From contig NZ_QPHM01000001.1 of assembly GCF_003336245.1 (NCBI RefSeq), positions 1,054,001-1,118,000 on the forward strand: a stretch of 64,000 bases of DNA. Direction: 5' to 3'. The stretch comes from Haloplanus salinus. GTDB taxonomy: Archaea; Halobacteriota; Halobacteria; Halobacteriales; Haloferacaceae. The notes beneath the pieces are model-generated. The model was not told the origin of the DNA. It saw only the letters and a program-made list of their open reading frames with translations, and searched no databases. This document shows, in pieces, positions 18,469-29,392 of this stretch. The number at the start of each line of letters is the position of its first letter. Within the stretch, counting starts at the first letter, position 1. A program made the position numbers and the translations under genes.

Positions 18469-20271
18469 ATGTCAGATTCGGACACACGCGACCGATCGGA
18501 TACGCTTCGCACCCCCATCGTCGCCGTGCTGGGGCACGTCGACCACGGGAAGACCAGCCTGCTCGATAAGGTCCGCGGGTCGGCGGTCAGCGAGGGCGAG
18601 GCCGGCGCCATCACCCAACACATCGGGGCGACGGCCGTCCCCCTCGACACCATCTCGGGTATCGCCGGCAGCCTCGTCGACCCCGACGACTTCGACCTGC
18701 CGGGGCTGCTCTTTATCGACACGCCCGGCCACCACTCCTTCTCGACGCTGCGCTCCCGCGGCGGCGCCCTCGCCGACATCGCCGTCCTCGTCGTCGACGT
18801 CAACGACGGCTTCCAGCCACAGACCGAGGAGGCCATCGACATCCTCAAACGGACGGGCACGCCCTTCATCGTCGCCGCCAACAAGATCGACACCACGCCG
18901 GGGTGGAACCCCCAAGAAGGCGAACCGATCCAAGTCACATACGAGGCCCAGAGCGACCGTGCGCGCTCCCGCCTCGACGAGAACCTCTACGAGATCATCG
19001 GCCAACTCTCCGACGCCGGCTTCTCCGCCGACCTCTACTGGCGCGTCCAGGACTTTCAGGCCAACGTCGGCGTCGTCCCCGTCTCCGCGATGACCGGCGA
19101 GGGCGTCCCCGACCTTTTGACCGTCCTCATGGGTCTCTCCCAGCGCTACATGAAAGACCAGATGACCATCGACGTGGAGGGGCCGGGCGCCGGGACGGTA
19201 CTCGAAGTCAAGGAGGAGAAGGGCTTCGGCACCACCCTCGACGTGGTGATTTACGACGGGACGCTCCGCGAGGGCGACGAAATCGTCGTCGGCGGGCTGC
19301 ACGAACCCATCGTGACCGAGGTGCGGGCGCTCCTCCAGCCGAAGCCCTTAGCGGAGATTCGGACCGAAAAACGGTTCGACCGGGTCGATTCGGTGGGCGC
19401 CGCCGCCGGGGTAAAGATCGCTGCCCCCGACCTCGAAGACGCCATGGCCGGCGCGCCCGTCCGCGTAGTTCGGGGGCGCGAACGGGACGTCGTCGTCGCC
19501 GACGTGGAGTCCGAACTCGCCGAAATCGAGGTCGACACCGAAGAGGAAGGCGTCGTCGTCAAGGCCGACACGCTCGGCAGCCTGGAGGCGATGGCCAACG
19601 CCCTGCTGGAAGCCGAGGTGCCGATCCTCCGCGCCGAAGTCGGTGACGTGGCGCCGCGGGACGTGGCCGTCGCCAGCACCGCCGCCGAGGCCGACAACCA
19701 GGTGATACTCGGATTCAACGTCGACGTGCTGAAAAACGCCCAGCGGGAACTGGAGGAAAGCGACGTGCGCCTGTTCAGCGACGACGTGATCTACCAACTC
19801 GTCGAGGACTACGAGGAGTTCGTCGCGGAACGACAACGCGCCCAGCAGGAGACGGTGCTCGACAAGATCGTCCGCCCCGCGCGGTTCCAGCTCCTCCCGG
19901 ATCACGTCTTCCGCCAGAATGACCCCGCCGTCGTCGGCGTCGAGGTACTCTCCGGCACGCTGAAGAACAACGCGTACGTCGGCCGGTTCGACGGTAACGA
20001 GTTCGAACGCGTCGGCCAACTCAGCGGCATCCAGAAGCAAGGCGACGACGTCTCCGAGGCCCGCGCCGGCGAACGCGTCAGCGTCGCCATCGACGGCCCG
20101 ACGGTCGGTCGACAGATCGACGAAGGCGACGAACTCTGGGTCGACCTGCCCGAGAAGCACGCCAAAATTCTGGAGCAGGAACTCACCGACGAGATTCCCG
20201 CCGACGAACTGGAGGCGCTGCAGGGCTTTCTCGACAACCACCGGCGGCGGGACCCGTTCTGGGGGAAGTAG
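18469..20271 (+). CDS. infB: Translation initiation factor aIF5B (IF-2 homologue)
   Basis: 600 residues, usual archaeal length. GTPase that helps join ribosomal subunits. G motifs are G1 GHVDHGKTS (about 22-30), switch/G3 DTPGHHSF (about 84-91) and G4 NKID (about 140-143). The C-terminal half holds the beta-barrel domains II and IV and the linker helix. Start ATG at 18469 gives MSDSDTRDRSD before the G domain; a longer in-frame reading starting at 18403 is less like the family. An AT-rich run (gaaagacttaactt, about 18408-18421) lies in the divergent gap. Confidence 0.97.
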   Translation: MSDSDTRDRSDTLRTPIVAVLGHVDHGKTSLLDKVRGSAVSEGEAGAITQHIGATAVPLDTISGIAGSLVDPDDFDLPGLLFIDTPGHHSFSTLRSRGGALADIAVLVVDVNDGFQPQTEEAIDILKRTGTPFIVAANKIDTTPGWNPQEGEPIQVTYEAQSDRARSRLDENLYEIIGQLSDAGFSADLYWRVQDFQANVGVVPVSAMTGEGVPDLLTVLMGLSQRYMKDQMTIDVEGPGAGTVLEVKEEKGFGTTLDVVIYDGTLREGDEIVVGGLHEPIVTEVRALLQPKPLAEIRTEKRFDRVDSVGAAAGVKIAAPDLEDAMAGAPVRVVRGRERDVVVADVESELAEIEVDTEEEGVVVKADTLGSLEAMANALLEAEVPILRAEVGDVAPRDVAVASTAAEADNQVILGFNVDVLKNAQRELEESDVRLFSDDVIYQLVEDYEEFVAERQRAQQETVLDKIVRPARFQLLPDHVFRQNDPAVVGVEVLSGTLKNNAYVGRFDGNEFERVGQLSGIQKQGDDVSEARAGERVSVAIDGPTVGRQIDEGDELWVDLPEKHAKILEQELTDEIPADELEALQGFLDNHRRRDPFWGK

Positions 20272-20428
20272 GCCACACGCCACCCGGTCGAGTCACCGCG
20301 TCGTAACCCGACCATATTATTCGCGGCGGTTCGTTCGGCGTTCGGCGGACGTTTCCACGACGTGTTCGATCGGGTCGGAGAAACTTTTTAGTCCGAAGAT
20401 AGGCAAGCGACGAGTGAGGTGAGTGCCG

Positions 20429-20656
20429 ATGAGTGTTCGAACGGCCCGTAGCGACGGCATCGGCCTGCAGACCGTCTCCCGATACGACCTATTGCTCGTG
20501 CTCCTCCCGCTACCGTTGCTCTGTGGAGCGTTCGCGTCGGCGTTGACGCCGGTTCCCGGGACGGTGGCGATGGGGACCGCAAGCCTTCCCTCGGCGTTGC
20601 TGTTCGTCTACGCGATCACCGCCGCGGCGCCGACGACTATCGAGCGGTCGGCGTGA
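20429..20656 (+). CDS. Small two-helix membrane protein
   Basis: 75 residues with two predicted helices: YDLLLVLLPLPLLCGAFAS and ALLFVYAITAAAP. A polar loop includes TPVPGTVAMG. The ATG at 20429 lies after an AT-rich run acttttta (about 20383-20391), which is a plausible promoter. Ends 20 bases inside the convergent DUF5811 gene. No family or function recognised. Confidence 0.6.
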   Translation: MSVRTARSDGIGLQTVSRYDLLLVLLPLPLLCGAFASALTPVPGTVAMGTASLPSALLFVYAITAAAPTTIERSA

Positions 20657-21020
20657 TTCCGTCGCCGACGGCGTCCATCACTTGGAGGGCGGCGCTCGCG
20701 GCCAGACCCCGTGCCACTTCGTCGCGTTCGTCGTCGCCGATCCCCGCTTCGAGGTCGTCGATATCGGGGGTGAAGCCCGCACTGACCGGGTGGCCGGCCG
20801 GCGGTCGGACCGCGACGGTCGCCGTCGGCCCGTTCGATCCGTAGGCGAGTTCCGACCCGACGGTGTAGCTGTCGGGGAGGTACGAGCGCGTCTGCGAGAC
20901 GATCCCCGCGACGGCTCGCTGGAGCGACTGTCGTTGGTTCTGGGTGAGTTCGACGTCCGTCGACGGCTTTCCCGCGTCGACTACTCCGGGTGCGCCTCCG
21001 TACGGCGTGTTTCCGTTCAT
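20637..21020 (-). CDS. DUF5811 family protein
   Basis: 127 residues. The start MNGNTPYGGAPG, the middle TVAVRPPAGHPVSAGFTPD and the end GLAASAALQVMDAVGDGITPTAR match my memory of the haloarchaeal DUF5811 family closely. Function unknown. It has no signal peptide or helix. Followed on the same strand by the PAN gene, not obviously cotranscribed since PAN starts upstream of it in the reverse direction (PAN is the next gene beyond its start). Confidence 0.85.
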   Translation of the reverse strand: MNGNTPYGGAPGVVDAGKPSTDVELTQNQRQSLQRAVAGIVSQTRSYLPDSYTVGSELAYGSNGPTATVAVRPPAGHPVSAGFTPDIDDLEAGIGDDERDEVARGLAASAALQVMDAVGDGITPTAR

Positions 21021-21069
21021 CCGAGTCGCCGTCGGTAGGCGGAGCGCGGATAAAAAGCCGTCGGACGGG

Positions 21070-22299
21070 TCAGTACTGGTAGTCGGTGAACGCCATGACG
21101 GGGCCGGCGTCCTCGGTATCCTCGATTTTCGCCTTGGCGTCCCGGAAGTCCGCCATCCGGACCTCGGTGCGGTCGTCGCGGATGGCGAACATCCCCGCCT
21201 CCGTCGCCAGCGAGGCGAGGTCGGCGCCGCTGTAGTCGTCGAGGTCAGTCGCCAGTTCGACGTAGTCGACGTCGGTAGCGACGTTCATGTCGCGGGTGTG
21301 GATGCGGAGGATCTGTGCCCGGCCCGACTCGTCGGGCTTGGGCACTTCGATGAGGCGGTCGAACCGGCCGGGGCGGAGGATCGCCTCGTCGAGCATGTCG
21401 AAGCGGTTTGTCGCGGCCATGATACGAATCTCGCCCCGGTCGTCGAAGCCGTCCATCTCGGAGAGGAGCTGCATCATCGTCCGCTGGACCTCGGCGTCAC
21501 CGGAGGTCTTCGAGTCCGTCCGCTTGGCGGCGACAGCGTCGATCTCGTCGATGAAGATGACCGCGGGCTGGCGTTCGGCGGCGAGTTCGAACAGGTCACG
21601 CACGAGCCGCGAGCCCTCGCCGATGAACTTCCGGACGAGCTCCGAGCCGGCCATCTTGATGAAGGTAGCGTCCGTCTCGTTGGCGACCGCCTTGGCGAGC
21701 ATGGTCTTTCCCGTTCCCGGCGGGCCGTGGAGGAGCACGCCCGCGGGCGGGTCGACGCCGACCTCCTCGAACAGTTCCGGCGTCAGGAGCGGGTCCTCGA
21801 CGGCCTCGCGCACCTCCCGTACCTGGTCGTCGATGCCGCCGATGTCGTCGTAGACGACCGACGGCGACTCCTCGACCTCCATCGCCTGCGCCCGGGAGTC
21901 GGTCTCGTCGTCGAGCACCGTCTGGACGCCGAAGGAGTCGTTGACGGCGACGCGGTCACCCGCCGCGAGCTCCTTACGGATGCGCGGCGACGGCTCGGTC
22001 AACACCTCCTGGTTGTTGCCGTGCTGTTTGATTATCGTCCCCTCGTCGGTGACTTCCTCGACGGTGGCGATGTAGAGCGACGAGGTTTTCAGGACCTCGT
22101 TGCGCCGTTTGAGGTGGTCGACCTCCGCCATGAGTTCCTCCCGGCGGTCGTCGGTCTCATCGAGCCGTTCCGCGAGTTCTTCGTTGACGCGGATCATGCG
22201 CTCGTAGTGCTGGCGGATGGCGTCGAGACGCTCCGCCTCCGACATCTCGGGGTCGAGGTCAAGGCGCGGGCGGTCCGGAAGCGACGGACTCCGTGACAT
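21070..22299 (-). CDS. pan: Proteasome-activating nucleotidase (PAN)
   Basis: 409 residues. Coiled coil about residues 20-75 (many Glu/Arg heptads, [18 protein letters not shown]), OB domain about 80-140, AAA+ domain after. Walker [13 protein letters not shown], Walker [13 protein letters not shown], and arginine fingers GRFDR follow in order. PAN hexamers unfold substrates for the 20S proteasome. Known PANs often end in a hydrophobic-Tyr-X motif that opens the proteasome gate; here the last three residues are Tyr-Gln-Tyr, with tyrosine third from the end. Start ATG at 22299. Confidence 0.96.
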   Translation of the reverse strand: MSRSPSLPDRPRLDLDPEMSEAERLDAIRQHYERMIRVNEELAERLDETDDRREELMAEVDHLKRRNEVLKTSSLYIATVEEVTDEGTIIKQHGNNQEVLTEPSPRIRKELAAGDRVAVNDSFGVQTVLDDETDSRAQAMEVEESPSVVYDDIGGIDDQVREVREAVEDPLLTPELFEEVGVDPPAGVLLHGPPGTGKTMLAKAVANETDATFIKMAGSELVRKFIGEGSRLVRDLFELAAERQPAVIFIDEIDAVAAKRTDSKTSGDAEVQRTMMQLLSEMDGFDDRGEIRIMAATNRFDMLDEAILRPGRFDRLIEVPKPDESGRAQILRIHTRDMNVATDVDYVELATDLDDYSGADLASLATEAGMFAIRDDRTEVRMADFRDAKAKIEDTEDAGPVMAFTDYQY

Positions 22300-22369
22300 T
22301 CTGTCACTGCTTAGATGCGGGCGTAAATGTGCCTTTGGGTCGCCGGCCGCCGCGTCGGGGCGGGCGCCA

Positions 22370-22579
22370 TCACAGTACGGTGGAAACGGTAGCCAACACG
22401 AGAAAGCGGGCGACGAGGACGCGGGCAATCTCCATGCTGATCCCGGCGACGCTGCGGGCCCCGACGAACGCCGCGACGAGTGCGAGCGACAAAAACACGA
22501 CGGCGCACTCGAGAAACTCCCCGGAGAACAACTGGAGCGGCGGCCCGATGGCGGAATCGATCGTGGCCACGGTGGGCAC
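22370..22579 (-). CDS. DUF1328-like small membrane protein
   Basis: 69 residues, GTG start at 22579; no ATG is available in frame. Hydrophobic segments [23 protein letters not shown] and [15 protein letters not shown] fit the two-helix DUF1328-type layout (leucine-alanine-phenylalanine with central Gly). Polar N-terminus contains [16 protein letters not shown]. Family assignment is tentative and function unknown. It lies between pepF and pan on the same strand. Confidence 0.6.
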   Translation of the reverse strand: MPTVATIDSAIGPPLQLFSGEFLECAVVFLSLALVAAFVGARSVAGISMEIARVLVARFLVLATVSTVL

Positions 22580-22622
22580 GCCGGTGGCATAGTTATGGAG
22601 CCGTTACTCGGGAACGGCGGCT

Positions 22623-24413
22623 TCAGATCAGCGCCGCCATCTCGTCCAGATACGTCCCGTAGACGTCGAGGGCGTCCTCGATCGGGTCGGCCGCCGTCAT
22701 GTCGACGCCCGCCGTCCGCAACACGTCGAGCGGATACTCGCTGCCGCCCAGTCGGAGCGCCTCGCGGTAGTCCGCGGCCGCCGGCTCGCCCGCCTCGCGG
22801 ATCCGCTCGACGATGGCCGTCGCCGCGCTGATGCCCGTGCTGTACTGGTAGACGTAGTAGCCGTAGTAGAAGTGCGGAATCCGCATCCACTCGCGGGCGA
22901 TCCGGTCGTCCACGACGGCTGGATCGTAGTATCGCTCTTTCAACCCGCCGTAGAGGTCGTCGAAGCGGTCCGGCGTGAGCGCGCCGCCGTCCTCGACGAT
23001 CTCGTGAATCCGCAGTTCGAAGTCCGCGAACATCGTCTGCCGGAACAGCGTCGAGCGGAATCGCTCCAGATACTCGTCGAGGACGTGTCGGCGGACCCGT
23101 TCGTCCTCGACCGTCTCCAGCAGGTGGTGGGTCAACAGCGTCTCGTTGACCGTGCTCGCCACCTCCGCGACGAAGATGTCGTAGCTGCTGTACTGCCACG
23201 GCTGGGCGTCGTTGGTCAGCTCCGAGTGCATCGAGTGCCCGAGTTCGTGCGCCAGCGTGAACATCGACGCCACGTCGTCCTGGTAGTTCATCAGGATGAA
23301 CGGCTGCGTGTCGTAAGTGCCCGCCGAGAACGCGCCCGAGCGCTTCCCGCGGTTCTCGTAGACGTCGACCCACCGGGAGTCCAGTCCCTCGGCCATCCGC
23401 TCTTGGTACGCCTCGCCGAGCGGTTCGACCGCCTCGACGACGTGTTCGACCGCCTGCTCGTATCCGATCTCCGGCTGCTCGCCCGTCGCCATCGAGGCGT
23501 AGAGGTCCCACATCTGCAGGTCGTCGACGCCGAGTGCCTCCGCCTTCAGGTCGGCGTGCCGGTGGAGGTAGTCGAGGTTGTCCTCGACCGTCTCGACCAG
23601 CGTGTCGTACACCTCGACGGGGACGTTCGGGCCGTCGAGTGCCGCCTCACGGGCCGTCTCGTAGTTGCGGGCGCGGGCGAGTTTCACGTCCGCCGTCACG
23701 CTCTTTTTCAGCGACGTGCCCACGCTGTGTCGCACGTCCGCCCAGCGGTCGTAGAACGCCCCATGCACCTCGCGTCGGAACTCGCGGTCCGGATGTTTCT
23801 GGAGTTTCGTGAAGTTCCCCAACGAGATTTCGACCGCCTCGCCTTCTGGGTCCTCGACCGTCGGGAACTCCATGTCCGCGTTCGAGAGCATGTTGTACAC
23901 CTCGCTCGCGGCGTCGGTCACGTCCGACAGGTCCGCCAGTAGCTCCTCGACCTCCGCCGAGCGGGTGTGGGGTTTCTGCCGCAGCACGTCGTCGAGATAG
24001 TGGTCGTACTCGGCGAGGGCGGGTTCGGCGTCGACGAACCGCTCGATGTCGGCCGCGTCCAACTCCTGAAGTTCGGGTTCGACGTAACTCGCGGCGCTTC
24101 GGGCGTCGGCCGCCATCGACTCCGCCCGCGCCGACATGGCCTGATACGCCTGCTCGCGCGTGTCCTCGCTGCTTCGGAGGTTGGCGTACGTCGAGACGAC
24201 CGCCACGTCCCGCATGATCTCCTCGCGCAGTTCGAGAAGTTCGAGCAGGGTCGCCGGGCTCTCGGTCACCCGGCCCTCGTAGGCGTCGAGTTCGTCGATC
24301 CGGTCGCTGACGTCCTCGAAGGCCGCCTCCCAGTCGTCGTCGCTCGCGAAGATACTCTCGAGTGCCCACTTGTCCTCGGCGTCGATGTCGCTCCGTTCGG
24401 GAACCGAACTCAT
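22623..24413 (-). CDS. pepF: Oligoendopeptidase F
   Basis: 596 residues, usual for M3B metallopeptidases. The zinc site is [13 protein letters not shown] (HELGH, about residue 378-382), with the third ligand Glu expected about 25-30 residues later, near [13 protein letters not shown]. Cuts short peptides in the cytosol, probably completing protein turnover after the proteasome. Fits next to PAN. Divergent from the FNT-Usp gene with an 81-base gap. Confidence 0.96.
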   Translation of the reverse strand: MSSVPERSDIDAEDKWALESIFASDDDWEAAFEDVSDRIDELDAYEGRVTESPATLLELLELREEIMRDVAVVSTYANLRSSEDTREQAYQAMSARAESMAADARSAASYVEPELQELDAADIERFVDAEPALAEYDHYLDDVLRQKPHTRSAEVEELLADLSDVTDAASEVYNMLSNADMEFPTVEDPEGEAVEISLGNFTKLQKHPDREFRREVHGAFYDRWADVRHSVGTSLKKSVTADVKLARARNYETAREAALDGPNVPVEVYDTLVETVEDNLDYLHRHADLKAEALGVDDLQMWDLYASMATGEQPEIGYEQAVEHVVEAVEPLGEAYQERMAEGLDSRWVDVYENRGKRSGAFSAGTYDTQPFILMNYQDDVASMFTLAHELGHSMHSELTNDAQPWQYSSYDIFVAEVASTVNETLLTHHLLETVEDERVRRHVLDEYLERFRSTLFRQTMFADFELRIHEIVEDGGALTPDRFDDLYGGLKERYYDPAVVDDRIAREWMRIPHFYYGYYVYQYSTGISAATAIVERIREAGEPAAADYREALRLGGSEYPLDVLRTAGVDMTAADPIEDALDVYGTYLDEMAALI

Positions 24414-24494
24414 CGGCGGCCGTTGGGGTGGGGTAGCCGTAAGGGTTCGTACTCCCGGCGACCACGTACCTACTTACCGCTCCGCCTGGAGACG

Positions 24495-26363
24495 ATGAGT
24501 ACGGAGATGGCCGGCCCGAACTCCGACGCGGCGTCCGACGACGACCCCGCCCACGACCACGAGAACGACGTGCTCGCCGACCAGTTGTCCACCGACGAGG
24601 TGTACCAGCGGGTCGTGGCCGACGCCGACCACGAGATTACGTCCGGGACGCGCGAGCTGTTTTTCAGCGCGCTCGCCGCCGGGTTCGCCATCACCGTCAC
24701 CTTCCTGTTGTACGCCTCGGTGACGGCGACGGCCGAGACGAAAATCGTCGGCGTCCTGCTGTACCCGCTCGGGTTCATCTACATCATCATCGGCGGCTAC
24801 CAACTCTACACCGAGAACACCCTCCCGCCGGTGGCGCTGACGCTGGAACGGCTGGCCTCGATCCCCACGCTCTTTCGTCACTGGCTGATCGTGCTCGCGG
24901 GGAACTTCCTCGGCGGCGGGCTGGGGGCGGCTGCGCTCGCCTACGGCGGCGTGTTCGACGACGCCACCGCGGCGGTCGCGCTCGGGTTCGCGGAGAAAGG
25001 CATCGCCACCCCCGCGGGCGCCCTGTTCGTCAAGGCCGCCTTCGCCGGGCTGATCGTCGCCGGCGTCGTCTGGATCAACTTCGCCGCCCGCGACACCGTC
25101 TCCCGACTGCTAGTCGTCTATCTCGCCTTCCTCGCCATCCCCCTGGGCAACCTGTTTCACGTGGTCGTCTCGTTCACCGAGGTGGTCTATCTGGCGCTCG
25201 TCACCGGCGTCAATCCGGCGCCGGCGCTGATCGGCTTCGTCCTGCCGGTCCTGCTCGGCAACACGCTCGGCGGGGTAGTGCTGGTGACGGTGGTCAACTA
25301 CTACCAGACCTCCGACCGGCGGCTGGAGATCGAGCGATTCCGGAACGTCCGCCGGCTCTCGCTCCGGGAGTGGCTGGCCGGCTCGCTGGCCGGCCGGTCG
25401 TACGTCCCGGTGATCGACACCGTCGAGGAAATCGTCCGCGACCCGGAAGCGTACCGACTCCTGGTCCCGATCGCCAACCCCCGAACCGAGACCGGCGTCG
25501 TGCGGTTGGCCTGTCAACTCGCCAGCAGCCGCGAGAAAGGGACCGTCCACGTCGTCCACGTCGTCCAGGCGCCGCGGCGGTGGTCCCCCGACGCCGAGCG
25601 GGAACAGCGGGAGCGGATCAGCGGCGAGTCCGAGCGACTCCTTGAGAGCGCCCGCCGGATCGGCGCGAACCACGACATCGAACTGGAGACCTCGACCGTC
25701 GTCACCCCGCGGTCCTTCGAGGAGATATTCACCCTCGCCCGGCGGACGGGACCCGATCTGGTGGTGATGGACTGGGACCGCGAGGGGCTGTGGAGCTCCG
25801 CCCGCGCCGAGCGGCCGCTGGTCGAGTTGACCAACCGACTCCCCTGTGACTTCCTCGTGGCCAACGACCGCGGGCTCGATCCCTCGCGGATCCTCCTCCC
25901 GACCGCCGGCGGCCCCGACTCCGATCTGAACGCTGAGGTCGCCCGGGCGCTCCGGGACGTCGCGGGCGCGGAGGTCGAACTCCTCCACGTCGTCGACGAC
26001 GCGGCCGACGAGCGCGCCGGCGAGGCGTTCCTCCGCGACTGGGCCGCCGACCACGGGCTGTCGGGCGCGGGCATCACCGTCGACTCCGGCGACGTCGAAC
26101 CGGCCATCGCCCGCGCAGCCACCGACAGCACGATGCTCATGCTCGGAGCGACCGAACAGGGGCTGCTCTCTCGGCTGGTGCACAACTCGCTCCATTTGGA
26201 CGTCGTCAACGACGTGGACTGTTCGGTGTTGCTGGCCGAGCGCCCCTCCGAGCGGTCGGTCCGCGAGCGACTGTTCGGCTCGCCGTCCAGGGACCGCCGT
26301 CCCGCGCGGGCGTTTCGGGGGCGCTCCGACGCCGCCAACGCGACCGAACGGACCGGCGGGTAG
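24495..26363 (+). CDS. Formate/nitrite channel fused to two universal stress domains
   Basis: 622 residues. After an acidic N-terminus the first part (about 50-285) is a formate/nitrite transporter with six helices: PLGFIYIIIGGYQLYTENTLP, NFLGGGLGAAALAYG, NLFHVVVSFTEV, and LLGNTLGGVVLVTVVNYYQ are typical. The C-terminal part holds two Usp-like domains (about 325-460 and 475-600) with pieces such as LLVPIANPRTE, VVMDWDRE, RILLPTAGGPDSDL and MLMLGATEQGLL, though an ATP-binding G-x2-G-x9-G(S/T) is weak. The fusion suggests the channel is gated or regulated by nucleotide or stress state. Substrate, formate or nitrite, not readable. Confidence 0.9.
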   Translation: MSTEMAGPNSDAASDDDPAHDHENDVLADQLSTDEVYQRVVADADHEITSGTRELFFSALAAGFAITVTFLLYASVTATAETKIVGVLLYPLGFIYIIIGGYQLYTENTLPPVALTLERLASIPTLFRHWLIVLAGNFLGGGLGAAALAYGGVFDDATAAVALGFAEKGIATPAGALFVKAAFAGLIVAGVVWINFAARDTVSRLLVVYLAFLAIPLGNLFHVVVSFTEVVYLALVTGVNPAPALIGFVLPVLLGNTLGGVVLVTVVNYYQTSDRRLEIERFRNVRRLSLREWLAGSLAGRSYVPVIDTVEEIVRDPEAYRLLVPIANPRTETGVVRLACQLASSREKGTVHVVHVVQAPRRWSPDAEREQRERISGESERLLESARRIGANHDIELETSTVVTPRSFEEIFTLARRTGPDLVVMDWDREGLWSSARAERPLVELTNRLPCDFLVANDRGLDPSRILLPTAGGPDSDLNAEVARALRDVAGAEVELLHVVDDAADERAGEAFLRDWAADHGLSGAGITVDSGDVEPAIARAATDSTMLMLGATEQGLLSRLVHNSLHLDVVNDVDCSVLLAERPSERSVRERLFGSPSRDRRPARAFRGRSDAANATERTGG

Positions 26364-26431
26364 TCGCTACCGGTCGCGGCCGGGCCGCCGAACGGAGGGA
26401 AGCTTTTGACCGTCCCGTCCCACGGTTGGAT

Positions 26432-27244
26432 ATGGTCTCGTCCCCGCTCTCGCCCGACGATTCGACGGTGGCCGGTGTCCGGGCCGTCACCGCCGTGCTC
26501 GTGGTCTCCGGCCTGGGTCTCGGCGCCGGCGTCGCTCTCGTACTCGCACTCTCGGTGCTTCTGGTCGGCGTCGGTCTCGATCCCTCGCCGCTCGCCCTCC
26601 TCGTGATATCGCTCGTCTCGATCCAGGGCGTCGCGTTCGGCGGCGTCGCCCTCCTCTATCTCCGCTTCCGTGGACGCCCCGTCACGAGCGTCGGCGTTCG
26701 GCTCCCCTCGGTGCGCGAACTGCTGATCGTCGTCGCGGGCTACGCGACGGCCTTCATCGCCGCCATCACCGGGGCCATCGTCATCGGGATCACCGGCGCC
26801 CCGGCGGGCGAGAACCAGGTCGCCGAGTTCGCGAGCACCGACCCCTCCGTGCTGCTCTGGTTGATCCCCGCGTCGTTTCTCCTCATCGGTCCCGGCGAGG
26901 AACTGCTCTTCCGGGGCATCGTCCAGGGGCGGCTCCGGGAAACGTTCGATCGGGTCCCGGGTGTCGTCCTCGCGAGCGCGCTCTTCGCCGCCGTCCACTT
27001 CGCCGCCTTGACCGGCGGAGCCGGCGGGCGCCTCGTCACTATCGCGGTGCTCTTTTTCCCGGCGCTCGTCTTCGGTGCCGTCTACGAACTCACCGACAAC
27101 CTCGTCGTCCCCGCGCTGGTCCACGGCGCCTACAACGCGACGCTGTTTGCCTTCGCCTACCTCGCCATCCGACTCTCGGAGTCGGGGGCGGTTCCGGAGC
27201 CGGGGAGCGGCGCGGGAGCGCTCGCGCTGGTCGTCGGCGTCTGA
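26432..27244 (+). CDS. CPBP family intramembrane protease
   Basis: 270 residues, about eight helices. The CPBP motif is [16 protein letters not shown], with Glu156-Glu157 and Arg161, followed by VHFAALTGG (His, about 190) and later [10 protein letters not shown]. This matches type II CAAX-processing-like intramembrane glutamic peptidases such as Rce1. Substrate unknown; in prokaryotes several act in bacteriocin resistance or protein maturation. Begins about 30 bases after an AT-rich run (agcttttgac) at 26401-26410. Confidence 0.9.
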   Translation: MVSSPLSPDDSTVAGVRAVTAVLVVSGLGLGAGVALVLALSVLLVGVGLDPSPLALLVISLVSIQGVAFGGVALLYLRFRGRPVTSVGVRLPSVRELLIVVAGYATAFIAAITGAIVIGITGAPAGENQVAEFASTDPSVLLWLIPASFLLIGPGEELLFRGIVQGRLRETFDRVPGVVLASALFAAVHFAALTGGAGGRLVTIAVLFFPALVFGAVYELTDNLVVPALVHGAYNATLFAFAYLAIRLSESGAVPEPGSGAGALALVVGV

Positions 27245-27296
27245 GTTCCCGGTGGCGAACGGAACCCTTACCGCCGCGCCCGCGAAAGCCCGAGCC

Positions 27297-28790
27297 ATGC
27301 GCGAGCACTTCGAACTGCGGCGCGGCGACGCCCTCGGCCGTATCGGGGCGCTGACCGTACCGCGGGCCGGCCGGACCGTCGAGACGCCGGCGCTGCTCCC
27401 CGTTATCAACCCCAACATCCGGACGGTGTCGCCGGCCCGCTTGGAAGCCGAATTCGGCGCCGACGCGCTGATCACCAACGCGTACATCATCCGCAAGACC
27501 GAGGACCTCCGCGAGCGAGCCCTCGACCAAGGGCTCCACGACATGCTGGACTTCTCGGGCGCCGTCTTCACCGACTCCGGCTCCTTCCAACTCGCCGAGT
27601 ACGGCGAGATAGACGTGACGACCCGCGAAATTCTCGAGTTTCAACGCGCCATCGGCTCCGACGTGGCGACGCCGGTGGACGTGCCGACGCCGCCGGACGC
27701 GGCACGCGAGACGACCGAAACCGACCTGACGACGACCGAGGAGGCCCTCGCCGACGCCGAAGCCGTCGACACCGGCGAGATGCTGGTCAACGCGCCGATC
27801 CAGGGATCGACCCACCTCGACCTGCGGGAAGACGCCGCCCGCCACGCCGACGCGACGGCCCTAGACGTCTTTCCCGTCGGCGCCGTCGTCCCGCTGATGA
27901 ACGACTACCGCTACGCCGACGTGGTGGACGTTGTGGCCGCGGCCAAGCGGGGGCTGGGCGCCGACGCCCCCGTCCACCTCTTCGGCGCCGGCCATCCCAT
28001 GATGTTCGCGCTCGCCGTCGCGATGGGGTGTGACATCTTCGACTCCGCCGCCTACGCCATCTACGCCCGCGACGATCGCTATCTCACCGTCCGCGGGACG
28101 AACCACCTCGACGACATCGCCTACTTTCCGTGCGAGTGTCCCATCTGTGCCGCCCACGACCCCGAGGAGGTCCGCGCGGCCGACGACGACGAGCGCGAAC
28201 GTCTCGTCGCGGAACACAACCTCCACGTCTCCTACGGCGAACTCCGCCGGGTCAAAAACGCGATCAGGGAGGGCACCCTGCTCGAACTCGTCGAGACCCG
28301 CGCCCGCGGGCACCCCGCGATGGTCGACGGCTACCGCGCCCTCCTGAATCACGCCGAACGGATCGAACGGCACGACCCCGCGTCCAAGGGGGCCTTCTTC
28401 TACTGCTCGGCCGAGAGCGCGCGCCGACCCGAGGTGCGCCGCCACCACGACCGGATCGGTCGCCTCGACGCGCCGGAACGACTCCTCCTGACCGAGGGGA
28501 ACGATCCGACGGGCGACCGCTTCGACGCGACGTGGCGGCTCCTTCCCCCCTTCGGTCCCGTCCCCCGTGCGCTCTCGGAGACGTATCCATTCACCGCCGA
28601 ACTCCCCGAACGAACCGGCGCTGCGGCCCGTGAAGCCGCCGCCCGCGGGGTGGCCGCCCTCGTCGACGCGAACCCCACGACCGACGTGACCGTCGCCCAC
28701 GACGGCTGGCCGGCCGCGGCACGCTCGCTGCTCCCCGACTCGGTCACCGTCGAGCCACTGGGGGCGCGGCCGGACCGGGACGGCAGGTGA
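27297..28790 (+). CDS. tgtA: tRNA-guanine(15) transglycosylase
   Basis: 497 residues. Archaeal TGT exchanges guanine-15 of tRNA for preQ0, the first step towards archaeosine. TIM barrel at the N-terminus: [13 protein letters not shown] (nucleophile region), then DVPTPPD and a substrate loop [14 protein letters not shown]. The zinc motif [10 protein letters not shown] (about 278-283) and its histidine are present. Downstream C1/C2-type domains follow (about 340-497). Length and layout fit arcTGT, though the usual C-terminal PUA domain is not obvious. ATG at 27297 gives the MREHFELR start. Confidence 0.95.
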   Translation: MREHFELRRGDALGRIGALTVPRAGRTVETPALLPVINPNIRTVSPARLEAEFGADALITNAYIIRKTEDLRERALDQGLHDMLDFSGAVFTDSGSFQLAEYGEIDVTTREILEFQRAIGSDVATPVDVPTPPDAARETTETDLTTTEEALADAEAVDTGEMLVNAPIQGSTHLDLREDAARHADATALDVFPVGAVVPLMNDYRYADVVDVVAAAKRGLGADAPVHLFGAGHPMMFALAVAMGCDIFDSAAYAIYARDDRYLTVRGTNHLDDIAYFPCECPICAAHDPEEVRAADDDERERLVAEHNLHVSYGELRRVKNAIREGTLLELVETRARGHPAMVDGYRALLNHAERIERHDPASKGAFFYCSAESARRPEVRRHHDRIGRLDAPERLLLTEGNDPTGDRFDATWRLLPPFGPVPRALSETYPFTAELPERTGAAAREAAARGVAALVDANPTTDVTVAHDGWPAAARSLLPDSVTVEPLGARPDRDGR

Positions 28791-28857
28791 TCGCCGGTTG
28801 CGTGTGACACGCGTACGTTTCATTGAAATATCAGGGCGACGTTGGAGTAGTTGATAG

Positions 28858-29235
28858 ATGTCCAACCGATCCCGCGAAGCCGACACGACGGACCACCGCT
28901 CCGACTCGGCCGGTCGAACGGATGGTAAACTGCTCGCCCCGGACACCAGGACGGCGCTCCGAGCGCTCGCCGACCGAATCGACGAGCGCGCCGGGGCGCT
29001 CCCGATCGGTCCCGCTCGTCACCACGCCAGACGCGCCGCCGTGGCCGCACGGGGGGTGGCGGACGAGGACGCTCAGCTTGGCGCTCGGCGGGTAGCCGTC
29101 GGCGAACTCGTCACGGAGCTTCGGACCGCCGCGGACGAGGCCGCCGCAACGCGCTCCCAGTACGACCTGCTCCAACTCCTGTACGAGGACGCGTTGCCAC
29201 TGACCCGCGAGGCGAGCGCCGACATCTACGGGTGA
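28858..29235 (+). CDS. Hypothetical helical protein
   Basis: 125 residues. A Ser/Arg/Asp-rich N-terminus (about 1-25) is followed by long alanine-rich helices: LRALADRIDERAG, ARHHARRAAVAARGVADED, VGELVTELRTAADEAAATRSQ, with a conserved-looking end YDLLQLLYEDALPLTREASADIYG. No metal site, signal or domain recognised. A weak AT-rich run (ttcattgaaatatca, about 28819-28833) lies 25-40 bases before the ATG. Confidence 0.55.
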   Translation: MSNRSREADTTDHRSDSAGRTDGKLLAPDTRTALRALADRIDERAGALPIGPARHHARRAAVAARGVADEDAQLGARRVAVGELVTELRTAADEAAATRSQYDLLQLLYEDALPLTREASADIYG

Positions 29236-29392
29236 GCGGCGAGCGCGAACGTCGGTGCCGAGCGACGACGAGGGCGGTGGACCGTACGGGGAGGTCGACG
29301 CCCCGGCCCGGGCCGGCCGCGCCCCGACCGGCCGCCGTGGTATCACGACCCTCGGAACGGTTATCCGTCGAGGGGGTGTACATTCGTTCGTA

